This document shows positions 21,401-36,400 of a stretch of DNA of 64,000 bases, piece after piece. Each line of letters starts with the position of its first letter. Positions within the stretch are counted from its first letter, which is position 1. The DNA comes from Meles meles (lineage: Eukaryota; Chordata; Mammalia; Carnivora; Mustelidae): assembly GCF_922984935.1 (NCBI RefSeq), contig NC_060075.1:58981501-59045500 (forward strand). The letters are read 5' to 3'. The notes under the pieces are model-generated. The model was not told the origin of the DNA and ran no database searches. It was given only the letters and a program-made list of their open reading frames with translations. The position numbers and the translations under genes were made by a program.

Positions 21401-24400
21401 AAATCATTCCTTGGGGATTCCATCTTTTCGAGAGAAAAAAAAAAAGGTAATTATTTCATTCAGAAAAACAGACTATATGTGTAATTTTGTGGGAAGTTAT
21501 GAAATTACCTAAAAAACAGCATTTAGTTTTCACTTCTCAGTGATGTATTTTCAGTTTCCATTTTACAGTTTCCTAATTTCATATACAACAATAACTAAGC
21601 CAGGATAAAATTGATGCTGACACCTTCCTGTGTTCCCTCGGGTCTGCTCATACTTTCTAGACTGTACCAACTGTTATTTAAAAACTGACCACCTAGTTAA
21701 TCAATGGCCTAAGGAAGAGCTAATGCTGCTGCTTTTTACTTCTTGGTACCCACATCCGGCTATCTTATAATTTTAGGTCACTGTTCTTTAGCATTTGGGG
21801 CTGAAGAACAGGAAATAACTCAAAGCAACCGGTTTTGTTGTCAGTAGTTGTTGTAAGGAGCACAATGGGGAAGGATGTTGACATTAATGGTTAAACTGGG
21901 AAACGGAAAAAGGATTTTAATAGACGCCATTACTGACAGAAAGTTGTATGTGCTGTGAATGAAGTAAGTCCAAAGATAAAATGAGGTGCTCCTGCAGATA
22001 AGGCTCGAATAAGTATGTCTCAGTTACAAAAAGATTTGGTAAGAGACACTGACTGTTCAGTTGGGTTAGCTATTAAGTGACAAGAAAGTAAATTGTGTGC
22101 TTAGGCTACTAGTTTATAAACAGTTTGCTTTTCTGTAGAGGAAAATACTGGCCATTCACAAAGCAAACGTGAAACCTGTCTCACAGGTCTCTCTACCAGT
22201 TTACAATGGAGTCGGCTACGGCTGGTGTTGACAGAATGGCCACGGGCTGGGCAGACCTGGCTTCTCCTTCTTGGCTGCTGGGTACCACAGGTGGGCTGGC
22301 AATATGACCTGAAAGTTTGGTTCTAATGGGTCACCTTGGGTGTCCTTTAAGCCCTAGCTTTAGGCCATCAGTATCTCATGACCATGTCTAAGAGGACTTC
22401 ATTTGATCTGGCCAGAGGAAAACACCAATTACTGAACCTCGAATTGGACTTGGCAGTCAGCATGTTCTGATATAAAAATTGTGCCAAGTACCTTAATACT
22501 GAGAGAGTAAAGTATCACCCAAACACCTGTGGCCAAGACCTACGCATCGAAAGAAAGTGGATGGCCAATGAAAACTCTGTGACATGCTCGAACATATTAA
22601 TAGCTACTTAAAATTAGCTATTAATCAATAATGTAACATTTTTTACACTCCACATGACCAAATTACCATTCAAAATTGACAAATTTAAGAACACATCAAA
22701 AAGAAAAGAAACATTTGGTTGACGTTAATTTATACTTAAAAAAAAAATTAAATTGCCAATTAAGATTGTAGTACCCTCTAACAAGCATTTTATAATGGTC
22801 AAAATGTATCATTTCTTCAGTTCTCCTTTCCCCCCCAATAAAACTACATGAACTCAGACCAAAGAATAGTTCAGGATCATTTTTTATATACTACAGGTGT
22901 TGAGACAGATCAGTTAAAAAGCATTCATTTATTAAAGGCTGTGCCAGTTGTCATGACAACCTAATCCTTACAAACACAATGAAAAGACAGTAAAGAGAAA
23001 AATCTAAAAATAGTCACTTCCTTAAAAAAAAGGAGAATGGTTGGGCCAAATAATTAAAATACAAAGTAAAAAGCTAATTATTTCAGTAATTGTAGTCAGC
23101 TATCATAGCACCTGGGAAGGTCTGAACATACTACAGGCAACCTTTGGTAGCATTGTTATTAGACCTAATCCCTACAATTCAAAAGCAGACCTAATTACTT
23201 TGTGATATTACAGTCTTTTTCACCATTCCTCCCCACCAAAAATAATAACCGGGTTATCACCAGTCTTCTGGCAATGTGCCCAGGGGCCTAACCGTGCATA
23301 TATGGCATTAGCACTTTCTTCACAGAAGATGGCTGCCTCACTGAAACTTGCAAAAATTAGCATGAAGCCTAATGTCCCCCTCTGCCTCACCCACTGTGCT
23401 GGGCTTCCAAGAGCTTCAGTAAAACATGGAGACACACACACACACACGAAAACAGAAACAAAAAACCAAACCAAAACAAAACAAAAAAACCCATGGAAAT
23501 GCAGTGGTAGAGCAACATGGACAGATACCTTTATAAAAGAGAACCACGATCTTCTGAAAAGCTTTCATGAAATGGATGTTGTCGTAACAATATTCTTGAA
23601 CCTTCTGGAGGAGTATGAGCTCTGACTGGCCTTGGGAGCTGAACACAGCCAGCAGCGGAGCGTATTGCTGGAACAGAAGTGGGGAGTAAAACCAACCATT
23701 AATTTTCATGGGAGGTACAGGGCCAACAATACTTGAATCACAGCAGAAATCTGAAGATTTGCTTAGAAAGCATTCACTTTTAGGGATATTTTATTATAAC
23801 ATTATGTCCAATCAAAATTTACTTTTTACTTTTTTTTTTTTTCCGAAGATTTTATTTACTTGACAGACAGAGAGATCACAAGTAGGCAGAGAGGCAGTCA
23901 GATAGAGGGGGAAGCAGGCTCCCTGCTGAGCAGAGAACCTGATGTGGGGCTTGATCCCAGGACCCTGAGATCATGACCTGAGCTGAAGGCAGAGGCTTAA
24001 CCCACTGAGCCACCCAGGTGCCCCCAAAATTTACTTTTTAATCCTAGCATCTTGGGGTGCCTGGGTGGCTCAGTGGGTTAAAGCTCAACTGACTGAGCCA
24101 TCCAGGTGCCCCCCCCCCAACATTGTGTTTAGTAAGAACTTACCTTCAATATATTTCATAGACCCTTACACCTGTTACATTTTAGGTAGTGGCAAATTTG
24201 GAAGAAATAAAGAAACAAAGCAACAACAAAAAACCAAAAAAACCCAGGAAATCTATCTCTGGCCTAAACCTGGGTAAACTGCAGTTGAACCCATGTGTCA
24301 CGCGTACAGTTACGAGCTGTAGTTGGCCTGCAGCCAAGACTGGTCCCTGTTGACCCTGTACCTTCAGGTGCTTAAGGGCCTGCTCTGCAACCAGTTCTTC

Positions 24401-27400
24401 CTTCTTGTTCCACTCAACGGCATTCATTATACAGGTCCACAGAAGTCCAATCACCGCTGTTTCGGGAAGGTCATTCCTCTTCATTTCTTCTTTAACATAG
24501 AGCACCACCTGCATTTCACAGAGAAAGGGGTCAGAGAGTAAGAGGCAGATGGGAGCTTCCCTCTCACTGTGCCTGGTTAGTAAAAGGCTTTTGGGGGGAT
24601 GAACATTCAGCTCGGTCCCTCCTTTCCTAGTACCTAGTCTCAGATTACAAGAGGGAGGAAAAACAATGATTTGTTCACAAAGCAGTTATTTTTAGTCCAA
24701 AAATTAATAGGTTCCTGTCTGGCCGGGAGCTGCTGGGGAATAGGAAATAAGAGGGAATCTTTGTTTCTTAGGAGGTAATTCTTTTACGTGCAGGAGCCCC
24801 TCTGGGTCCAGCAGAGTTGATTACTTGAGCTGGTTTGATTCTCTGGGGTTTAAACAAGGCAACGGAGCTGTGAATCGTTACCTCCAACTCTCAGCTTTAA
24901 ACCCCTTGATGAATAATGGCTTGGGTTTGTGCAAGTCCACCACAATATATTCCTTAATATATTGATTCCTTAATGTAGAAAGACTATTTTTGAGGACCCT
25001 CGTGCCCATGTGAATAAACTGTCAAGTGCAAAGGCAATTTTTTTTTTATAGGATTCGTATCAATGCAGCAACTCTGGACAGGTTATTTCCTCCCTTACAG
25101 TCATGTTTAAATATGCAAATTTATCCTCAAATCTGACAACATAGGATAAAAGGTCTGCCCAACTTAAAGTATTTTATATCAAACTGGTTCAGAAATTTTT
25201 TTTTCCCTTTTGAAATACAATCACAAGGACAGGTTAGGTCCCCAAAAGTGATTAAACACCATAATCTATGTCAAGTTGTACTACTACTCTGTGACTAGCG
25301 CAACTCTTCCCCCCTCCCTGACTTAAGTGAAAAGACACGGTTTTCTTCCCCCTGGCCTGGGATGCAGAGGTGTCAGGAATGAGGTAAGTGGCCTTTGAGA
25401 AGAGAAGGAACTGGGAAGCTCCAGTGCCTGAGTTGGCTAAAGAAAGCTGCAAAGAACTGACATGTTTGCATCCAGAAGCATCACAACATTTTTTGATTGT
25501 GCCTTTTGTTTTTTTTCCTCCACGGACAATCCTGTTCAAGTTCTTGCTTGGAGAAACGTTACTCAATATATTGCTGACCTTACTGCCATAAGATTTAGAA
25601 ATATTTTTTGTCCCAATACCTCCATCTGCTGGATAGCATTGGTCTGGGATGCTCTAGTCAAACCACGTAAGGGGCCGTGTGGGGCTTAAAGCATGCAGAG
25701 TGCTAAGGGTTGGGGACTTGGAAGCAAACAGCAAAAGGAAAGGACTTGACTTCATTTTGTATTATCATGTTAAAGTTCAAATAGGAAGTTTTCTGCAGAC
25801 AGAACTTTTTTAAAAAATTACAAAGATACAGTCACAGCTCTATGAACTACTGTTATAAAAAAATGTAATATTTACATGTACAGGGAAACCCAGCTTCTCT
25901 GAGTGTGATCCAACAAGTCACTGAATTAAAAAACCATCAAGATTTTTTCTCTTAAAATTAAAAAAGAAAGAAAAAAAAACTCTATATATTCATACCTGGT
26001 GATCCATGAAATATCTAGTGTTGCATTCAAATACTACCCACATATTCAACCGTATTATATTACCTGCGGTCAAATGGAAAAACCACCATATCATGGCGTA
26101 TACTGATAGTGGATGGCAACTCTATCTGGCAGATGAGCTAGTTTGCTCATCACAGTAGCCTGATACAATAAATCACCTGTGTGGAAATGATCACGAATTT
26201 CTGGAACAAGCTAGAGGATTCTGAACGAAAACTTTGGCACTGAGCTAGTTTAAATGGTATACACAAGTAGAAGAAGTTCTCAGAAGTAGACAATGGGAGG
26301 TCTCCTTAAAGAAGGTCAAGCTTGTGCGACACAATGCCATTCCTCTCATGGCATGGGTTCTGCGGTGAGGAAAGCTGACGGTTCCCCACCTCCTTGATTG
26401 GACATTCCTGAGAAAGACGCTCCTGCAGCTCCTTCTGCAGCTCCTTCCTGGTGCCCAGGGACTGCTGGACGCGGAGGAAGTCAGAAAGCTCCTTCAGGCC
26501 TGCGTCGGTGAAGTATTTAGCAAAATGATCCACGCTCTGCCTATTAACTGGAAAGAGCTCCTGAAAGACACAAGGAAGAAGACTGCTAAACAAAAAACCA
26601 TTCAAATTCCAGCAAGCCTAAAGGACAACATTTTCATATTAAAACAGCACTAAGAATATCTCATATTTGGAATGCTAGAACAGAGAATGATTGCTCTTGG
26701 GTATATTTCTTGAGCATTCGCTAAGCACCTTCTAAAATTAGGCAGTTTTACAGAGGAAGCAAAAAAAAAAAAAAAAAAAAAAAAAAGCTAAGCAACTTAC
26801 ATAAACTAGCTTCACCCATTTTGAACCATATTTACTTTTCTTTCACTTTAATCAGAGTGTAGCATGTATGAATACATAAGTAAACCTGCTAAATTAAGTG
26901 CAAATAACATGGTAACTTACCAGTTAATAGACAAGTCAGTTTTAATAATGGGGAAATGACTTGAGATAACATCAGAAAAACAACATGGACTATTATCTCA
27001 AGAACCTCCATCCACATTCTGAGAAAATGCTATTATTCTAATACTAGCTTGGAGCTAAAGAGAATTCTTGTCTTATCTGTTAATCACGGTGACTCTAAAT
27101 TAAGTCACAGTAAGATCTAATCTAAACCCACCCTACCAAACTCTTTGGTTTATTACATAATTCTGCTGGAAATTTTTAAAGAGAGCAATTCGCCATGGCT
27201 GCTTGAATATTTTTACCTCATTTCCATTTTACCTTACACAGCTTGGCAGAGTCTCAGTGACACTTAGTCATGTTCTAATCCTGTGTGACTTCAACACCCA
27301 ACTAAGATATTAAGACAGTTTTCAAAGCTCTCACATTTTTCAGACTGCTGCAGTCTGAAAAAATAGATCCAAACTTTTATGCAGGTTAGATCTGCACACA

Positions 27401-30400
27401 CGCATGGTCAGTGGCTCTATGGCTTCAGTAAAAATCTCAGCAGAAAAATCTGTAATAGGTTTGCCACCACATACAGGGACAGCGCCAAAGCCTTCTATGA
27501 CATGACTCAAAGTTCAATTCTCTGTATCATCACCCCAAAACTTCCCTTGTTGAGTTGTAAGTTTCAAAATGTCAAAAGAGTTGGTGGGAGCAGCTATTAA
27601 ACACATGTCCATGTTTAGCAAACATTTCATATCAGACTGAAATTCTGTCATTTGTTCTCCCATTCAAAAGGTTTTCCAAATTCGGGATGCAGGGAACTAA
27701 TCTGAGTTTCTTCCATGAATCAAAATGTGGTGGGCATTCTCCTCATAATTATGTAAAATAAAAATTTTTACAGAGGATCAATTAAGTCTCAATAAGGCTA
27801 AGTAGCCTGAACAAAATTATGCAGCCAGATATATTTAAGGACGTAACTGAGTATACTCATGGCCAATAATTATTCCGTTATTTCACACCGGCATTCAATA
27901 TTCAATTTAGGAAGAATGGTACTGCAAAGTTTGATCTAAAGTTATGTTCAGAGAAATATACCATCAAACATATTACTGGTGGCTTATTTATGAAATATAT
28001 CCAAAATCCTTATAAATGACACATAATACATTGAAGATTATTATTCAGATTAAACTGAAGTCAAGTCGGTCTAAATCCTATCATGACATTTACCGCTTGG
28101 AACACGGTTTGTGTTTGTTAGAAAAACCCTATCCAGATACAAACATCCATCAGATTAAGGTCTCCCTGCTTCTGCTCTTGTTTCTGAGTCTATTCCCAAA
28201 ACAAAGCCAAAGGGATCCCGGTTAGACTCTAAACACGTATGCACAACTCTGCTGAGAATTTCCCAAAAGCTTTTCTTTCATCTGACTCACCAAACACTCC
28301 CCCCGCCCCGCCAAACCCCTCCCCACTTCATATGAGCTTCCACCCTGCTCACTGCTCAGCCCACCTAGTCACTTATGATTTCTCCTTCTGTATGCAAGGA
28401 TCTACCTTAAGTCCATGAGAAAGTGGGTTTTGAAGGCAGGGAACTTTTCTGTCCTGTCCTCTTCTGCCTCCTCAGCTTCTAGGACCATGCCTGGCACAGC
28501 ACAGACACTCAAATACAGGCTGACTAAACATTATTATCAGTGGCAGAAAATAACCGCATTCTATACCTTTCTTCTTCTTTATCATATTCTAAAGACTTTA
28601 AAGACCCCCAAAGGGCTATTTTAAGGTAAACTTCAAGAGACAAAGGAATTTTAAGTGACTGAAAGTAAAAGCATTTACAGTTAAAAATTATTCTTGGGTT
28701 TTCTGAGGGGAAGAGCCCATGTTTAGAATTAGACTGACAGATACCCTTGCACACTGCAATACCTCAGAAGTAAAAAACAGAGGACAGACCAGGTGAACAG
28801 AAGATAGCAAGGGTGTCTTTCAATTTTAGACTTTGTTCTAGATTGTGAAAGCAATGTCACTTGGAGAAATCTCTGTCATCTGCATAGCTATTGAAAGAAA
28901 TTGTAGAGAGCAGGTAGAAATTCAAGAACAAAATATTACTCTTGCTTTTTTTTGGAAAAATGTAAAGATAGAGAAATAAAAATATAATCAAACAATCGTG
29001 ATCATGGGAGCTTCAAATCAACCACAATAAACTTATTTCCTTTCCTAAAAACCTAAGTATTTCCAAGGTATCTTGGCATAAACAGGGAATCTGGTTTAAA
29101 CTCTTATTTTGTTAACAAAGTAACAACTATGTGAGATCAGCATCATCCATCTCTAACCTAACATAAATGTTTAATTAGGTGGGACTGATGGGACTTATTA
29201 TTATAACTTTAAATCTGTACAGTTACTAGTTATAAAATAAAGTGTTAATTCTGATAAATGTTGACTCAATCCTGACAAACTACCCAGTTTGAAAGTCTCA
29301 GTAGTCCCTACAACTCTTTAATTTTATCATTCCATTTATTTACAAAGATTAAGATGGAATTCGTTTCGATCTGCCAAATATACAGAAATAAACGGCATCA
29401 TGTTCCAAATGAAAACAGACCCAAACATTTCAGTCACGCATCGTCAAAGCCACAACTGAAGCATCAAGCGTACAATCCCTTGTCTAGACGACACTTACAA
29501 GCAGCCTCTTGTCTAAGTTGGCTTTTCTCAAAGAAGAGGTAACAGAGTTGGCATCTTTTTCTGCCATCCATGCTTTAAAAAGCTTGACAGCAAATGAGGC
29601 TGCAATGCCTGTTTAAAAAAAAGATAAAGAAAAAAGTGAGGGTTTCATTCCTTTCATAAGTACTCACTGGGTTTCCTGAAACGAGTAAAGTGCTCAAAGA
29701 CTTGATTTGGTAGAGGTGAAACAGAGAGCTCTCTAGGTACAGTTCTAGTCTCTTCTTTAGGCTCAGTTCTATTGTCATTACTCAAAGAGAGCATTTTCAT
29801 AAGAAGGAAAAAATTAAAATATTTTTCAAAGTGGGTCTTCCTAATGCTAGCCTGGTATAATTAACTGTAAATTTATTTACTTAGTTTTACCTTGGTTTAA
29901 AACAGATTAAAAGCCCAGTATTTTCTAGTGACTTTGCCTCTACTTCACCATGTGGCTCATTGTTTAACAATGATCCTGAGGTACAACAAACAAATCTTGA
30001 GACATAAAAATGAAATGGCAACACATGAACTAATTGGCTGATAAATGATACCAGTTAAAAACCGTTAATAGTGACAGATATAAATAAAGCTATATAAGAA
30101 AGTACATCATCCAACTTACAATTTTACTTTTGTAAAAAAGTATTTGAAAATGCTCATGAGTTAAGCTATAAAAATATTGATGCTGGGGGGCCTGGGTGGC
30201 TCAGTGGGTTAAGCCTCTGCCTTTGGCTCAGGTCATGATCTCAGGGTCCTGGGATCAAGCCCCGCATCGGGCTCTCTGCTCAGCAGGGAGCCTGCTTCCC
30301 TCTCTCTCTGCCTGCCTCTCTGCCTACTTGTGATCTCTCTCTGTCAAATAAATAAATAAAATCTGAAAAAAAAAAAAAAAAAATCGATGCTGTTTCAAAT

Positions 30401-33400
30401 TGAACTTTTTTCTTGATATTTTTAAAGGGATGATTAAAAGAGCTGTTAATCAGAAAACCACTGAACTACATATCATACCGACATTACATTTATTTCTAAA
30501 TATAAGTAATTATCATTAGTAGACACTTCTCCTGTGAACACTTCAACTTTCCAAGGTAATGTTACATTTACTTAATGAACAGTTCAAATGTAGTTGAAAT
30601 GTTAAACTGATTTTTCTCAAGTGAAGGCTTCACTATTTTTGATCTAAGAAGCTCTACTCCCCTTTCCTCTTTCCTAAGAGAATTTCAATTTTGGTTAGGC
30701 CAGGTGACTTCTAGCCTAAGTCCTGGTATGACCTCCTTCTGCAATAATTCGTTTAGAGACCTCAGCAGAAGCCCAAATGCCCAGAGCATCTCCCTGGCAA
30801 CTGCTACCAGGCCAAAACTGGTCATGTGGCTTATGGCAGCCAATCAGCTGAAGGCAAGATAAATTATCCTATGTTGAGAATTACTCTTCCACTCAATCTG
30901 AACAAGAAAGCATGTGCCATAACTATACCAGCAGACATCTTACAATTACTAGGGAAATCATCCTGGGAGTGAAGTTGATGCTATGAATGGTAGTGAGAAA
31001 TTATGGGATAAAACATTCAAGACCCGGATGCCATTGTTGTTTCACCCTGCAGTCTATCCGACTTTTATATTTTTTTGTTACATAAATGTTCTTATATGCC
31101 AACAAATGTTCTTACATAGCAATCTTAAGTCTTGTCTTTGAGTTAGTTGCAAGTAAAAGTGTCCAGTTGATATGTGGTTTATACAAACGTCAACTTTGTC
31201 AAATTTTCTTTATTTGAATAAGCAGAGGAACTAGCCAAAAAAGAAAAAAACAAAACAACAAAAAAACACAAACCATGGCTAGGACAGTAACACAGGTGCT
31301 ACAATCTGGAGGATTTTATATTTGTCGACATGAATTTTTAACACTCCCGTTTACCAAGTCAGTATAAAATTTAGTATATATTTATGTCTTTAAATCAAAA
31401 TAAAAATTAAAATGTGGTATAATCTGTATTTCACTAGAAATAAGGCATTATAATATTTTAAACTAGGAATCCAGATCTTGGCTAAACCTATCACTTTGCA
31501 TTAACAGTGTTTCTTGTTAGAAAATCTGGAAAATTTCTCTGTACTCAAGATTTTCCTTGGTGGGATAATCTTATTCTCCTTAGCTATTTGTTGGGTGCAG
31601 AGTTGGGAAAAAAGGGTAATTTGTATTAATATATTCCTATTTAGGAAGCAAAAGTTTAAGCCTCTAATTTCTAAAGATGGTGGAGTGTAAGAAAAAACTG
31701 TATGATACAAGCACTACGTCATTTCCATAGCAAATGTGTTTTCCTTCTCTCCCTTTCCTCAAATTTCAATATAAAAAATTTTAAATATACAGAAATATAC
31801 AAAAAATTGAATAAATTGAATTTATTCACTCATATACCCACTCTCTAAATTTTAATATTTTTATGCCTGCTTCATCACTATCCATCTGTCTATCTATCTA
31901 ATCATTTTTGATATATTACAAAGGAACTTGTAGATCTCATGTAGGATTTTAATACAACCAGAAAGACAAGTTTTTTCTGTTATAAAGGCTAGGATAATCT
32001 AATATAATTAACATATACTGTTTACATTTTATGTTGATTTATCTAAGTGTGAAAATGGCTCACAACATCAGTGAGATGTGCAATATCACCAATTCTCTTC
32101 AGGAAAACACTTCAAGATGTCATAATATTAGCAACATATTAGTAACAATCACAGAATCAGAATTATCATAAATCTAAGTTATGTTGCGCCAAAAACTATA
32201 GAAAATCTCTAAATAATATCACTTGACTCTCAATTTACTAATCTTTTTTCAGCCAAAAGAAAACTATAATCCATTTCACTGCAGGCATAAATGAGGCTGG
32301 GACTTCAACATTTGTAGGAGAAAAACTAAGTTCTAAGAAGAAACAGATGTTTTCACAAAAGCTCCTTTATTTTTAAGAAAAAAATAACTCTTTGTTTTGT
32401 GTTACATTATAACTCGAATATCATTATCCTCCTCCAAGAGCCCACTTTTGTTGTCTTCTCTAACCAAATGATTGTATACATGCCGATCAAAATTCTTAAT
32501 GCCTTAAAATTAAAGCAAGACTTTGATGCAACCATCTGGACTTTTTTCTAAAACTGAGATAATAAGTATCTTAAAATGTGATCAAAATGAACATCTGAGC
32601 ACAAGACTTTGAGAAGTAATGGTTTAGAAGAATGGTCCTAACCAGGGAAATAAACATTCAGGCAGGGGAGGGGGACATTTGGAAACAAGAAGGGGCCTTT
32701 TTCGTTATACTAAATAGAGGTGGGTGCTACATGTTGGCATTTTGTGTCCGAGGGCAAAAAGGTTAAATGTCCCACAAAACACAATGAAGCATTTTCTCAG
32801 CAAAATATGCCAGTGGCAACTAAATGGAGAGAAATGGCTTAGACTACATCAACTTCAGGGTATCTGACCTAGGCATTAAGTCGTATACCCCAAATTTCAG
32901 TTTATTATTGGTTTTTCTTTGTCTTTGTACAAAAGTGTGCATATTCTTTCTTCCAATTCCCCACAATAAACAGGTACAATTCTTACTGTTTAAAGACAAA
33001 CAGAAAATCTCTTACATGGATGGGTGGGTAGCAGATCACAGGAAGAAGAGGTGCTGGTATGTTCCTAAGCATGTGTAGCTTTACTTTCCCCATCTGCCAG
33101 GTAAGAAAACATGAGAGCGCTTTACCTTCTTTGACTAGGCTGTCGGTGAACAGACTGGTAAGGATGGTGGCGGGAAGGGTGCCATTGCCCAGCAGGATCC
33201 CCGACAGCATTGCCAGCTTTGTCTGCTCTGTTTCGGAAAAGGCTTTAAGGAAGAGGAGAAGCTGTGGGTCAAACAAAAGAAACCATGTCTATAAAGCAAA
33301 GGACTAAAGTAGGAAAAGAACGAACAGAATACCCATGCACGGCTAGATGTGAACAACCAGTTGGTCATATGCAGAGCAGAGTTATTGTTCATTAGAAACA

Positions 33401-36400
33401 TACATAGGTTCACTTAGAAACTGGATGCTAAGGAAAGTGACTTTCTCAGGCATGGTTCCTTTCTTCCAAGTTTACCTACACATAGCTATAGATAACATCC
33501 ATGGGAACAAAAAAAGATATTTGGAGAACAGTGTGAATAGGTTACATAAAAAATTTACATTTGACTTTGTACAGGACTAGGGGTAAGTTTTACATAATGA
33601 GCATAACATTTACTGAAATACATTATTGTCCTTCACATTTTTCATTTTTGGGAGTGCCTTTGCCCCCCCCCCCCCACTATATCTATTCATTTTCTTTGGG
33701 CTTGTTATTGCACAATGAACAAAACACCAGGAAAAAGTCCATAAGTTTTGACACCAGCATTCACTTGTCTGAATTCAGAGCATGTAATATTCTTTAAGAC
33801 AAGAGTGTTGGGTGAGAAAGGTTTTCCAAGTTCTTGATGCTCTTATAAAAATAACAAGATTCAAACTTGCTATTTCTTGGATCATGCAGCTCTACCAACC
33901 CTAGTGATGAGGTAATGGAGGATCTGACCCAAGTTCTTAATGGAGAAAAGGCCTCTGATGTAAGTTGGAAAGAGCAATTTTGGAGGGGAAATCAAAAAAG
34001 TAGCAACCCCAGAAAGGTTAAAGGAAAACCAAAGCAAAGGGGATTATACCCCACTTTCCATTTTTAATTCTAAGAATATTCAGCAATGCCCCCCTCTTTC
34101 CTAAGGTTCCCCCACCTAATGGGTTGACTCGATTCCATGACTATCTTCTCTGTTGCATAGTCCTGGGTCATGTTACCAAGATCCCCAGGGCTCACTATCA
34201 CTATTGGGTCGGGCCTTGCTGACTTTTTCATTACTTTGCATCAACCAAATGCCATTGACTCTGTGTAGCACATAGGGTAATATTAATTTACTATCCCAGA
34301 CAGTTAAAGAATTATTACATTAAGAGAAATTATCTGACTCTAAATATTTGTATTATGAGTAAGCGGCAGAACTGGAATTGAACTAGTCCATTTCACTCCC
34401 AGGTTATGCCTATTAAAGTCTCAATGAATTAAAGACAAAGTTGTAAGAAAACACCAAGGGAATGAGAGCATCAATGGGTGAAGCTCCAGGGAATACCAGG
34501 AACAAGGCAGAGTAAAAGGACTGACAAAATCATAGACCCTTCCCATTACTTTGACCTTCTCCTTTGATTGTAAAGATGATTAAGATTCAAGTGAATAATG
34601 AGAAATGGCTTCCAAAATAAACTTTGAAACACTGCTTTTGAAGCACATCAATATACTCACATTCATTAAAAATACTCCATTATAACAAAATAGTGCAAAA
34701 GGTAGATTTTTAAAATTAATATTCACATTGGTTAATTACATATATATTTTTAAAGATTTTATTTATTTGACAGACGGAGATCACAAGTAGGCAGAGAAGC
34801 AGGCAGAGATAGAGGAGGAAGCAGCCTCCCTGCTGAGCAGAGATCCTGCTGTGGGGCTTGATCCCAGGACCCTGGGATCATGACCTGAGTTGAAGGCAGA
34901 GGCTTTAACCCACTGAGTCACCCAGGTGCTCCTGGTCAATTATATTAATCAATGTTAAAATCAGATGCTGTGTGTATTCCAGAACACTCCTTGAAAAATG
35001 GATATATTGTGAAAAATAAATAGTTCTTCAAAGCATATTCATCACATGAATATAATAGCTAAGGAAGTTTTCAAGGTACAAATGAGCTAAGTGAAGTAAA
35101 ACTGTGAATGGTATTATTAGACAAAAGTGGTAAAGTGTTTATTTAAATGCTTTACATAATTCCCCCTATTATTTCCTCTCCTTTATTTAATCAAGTGCTT
35201 GTTATTTTGTAGGCACCTAGCAATGTAATGGATCACATTTTTTTTCCCATTTAAAAAAGTTTTAATACACAATAGTAAGAATAAAATCGACCACTACAGA
35301 ATAATAAAAATGTGATCCCTCAACCCTGCTTCCTTAGAATTAAGATTATTAGCTATTTAATGGGTGTCCTTCCAGAGTTTTAAATGCACTTATATAGGTC
35401 TCCATATTATAAATAACTATATATATATATAAACTATATATATGAAACACGTATTGTTTCACCTGAATTATACATTCGCAACAGCTAAAACTTGTCAAGG
35501 GTACCAGCTATTTTTCTGATTACTTTCTCTCTGTTAATACCTACAAAAGCCGTGATCCTCATTTCACAGAAAAGTAAACTGAGGCACACAGAATTTAAGT
35601 AATATGCCTGAGGTTAAAAAACCAAATGGCTGCTTTGCACCTTCTCCAACTTGTCAGGGACATTCTCCCTAATCAATTCAAGTGGCTACCTTTCATTGTT
35701 TAAGGAATGATTAACTGTCAAGACCTTCCCTTACGTATGGATCCACTTTTCTTTTCTTTTCTTTTTTTTTTAATGGTATGGATTTACCCTGAATAGCAGG
35801 AAGCAAGTAAGTAGCAAAGTAGACGTTACGGTTCCTTTATTCCCTTGGTGTATAATTTAGGCGGATGCCTAAAATTGGAAACAATAAAAAGCAACACACA
35901 AATCTGTAGTAAGTTAATGGAGTGGGTGCTATACGTAAACACCCAAGAGTTAGAAACTGGAAGAGGGTGCATGTTGCAATTACTGGAAGGAGGGCTTTTT
36001 AAATGAGGTGCGACTATTTCTTTTCCCTACTTGCTGGAAGTCACTTAACTATTCACCACCTTATAGGTTATCTCGTTTATTCCCACAAAACTATGAGGTA
36101 TGTCATCTTATGGCAGCTATTTTACAGATGAGAAACACCACTGAGATTGACACTCATATATTATCTCCCAAGAAATGCTTTTATCCCCTTTGCTAAACTG
36201 TGTTTTTGGAAATTAAAAAATGTTGCTGGGTATTAGCTGCTATCCATACATTCTTTCACTTGCCTTAACTGATTAAATCACTACACCTTGACTCTTTCTT
36301 TGCTTGATATAATCATTTTTCTTGCATATTTTGGTATCTCTAGTTTTTACTTGAAGCCCTGCAAAATCTGGGATCAGACACTATAAAACCATTCCTATGG

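Larger units (their letters stand above)
16567..23528 (-). other. BZW2 intron (6,962 bp)
   Basis: Holds SINEs at 18125-18311, 19134-19324, 19738-19955 and 21077-21253 and a MER5A remnant at 20874-21000. Long unannotated parts (16,600-18,120, 18,330-19,120, 20,000-20,870, 21,260-23,528) are AT-rich unique-looking sequence without recognisable genes. Confidence 0.9.
23668..24361 (-). other. BZW2 intron (694 bp), smallest in the gene
   Basis: Donor GTACAG (24361 downward) and acceptor TTCCAG. It holds a full SINE (23829-24024) and a short SINE-SINE palindrome (24054-24112) followed by a C-run at 24109-24118. Confidence 0.92.
26561..29498 (-). other. BZW2 intron (2,938 bp)
   Basis: Donor GTAAGT and acceptor CTTTCAG. 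It contains two MIR remnants (26700-26820 and 27765-27865), the first with a run of 26 A. No SINEC is present. Confidence 0.88.
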
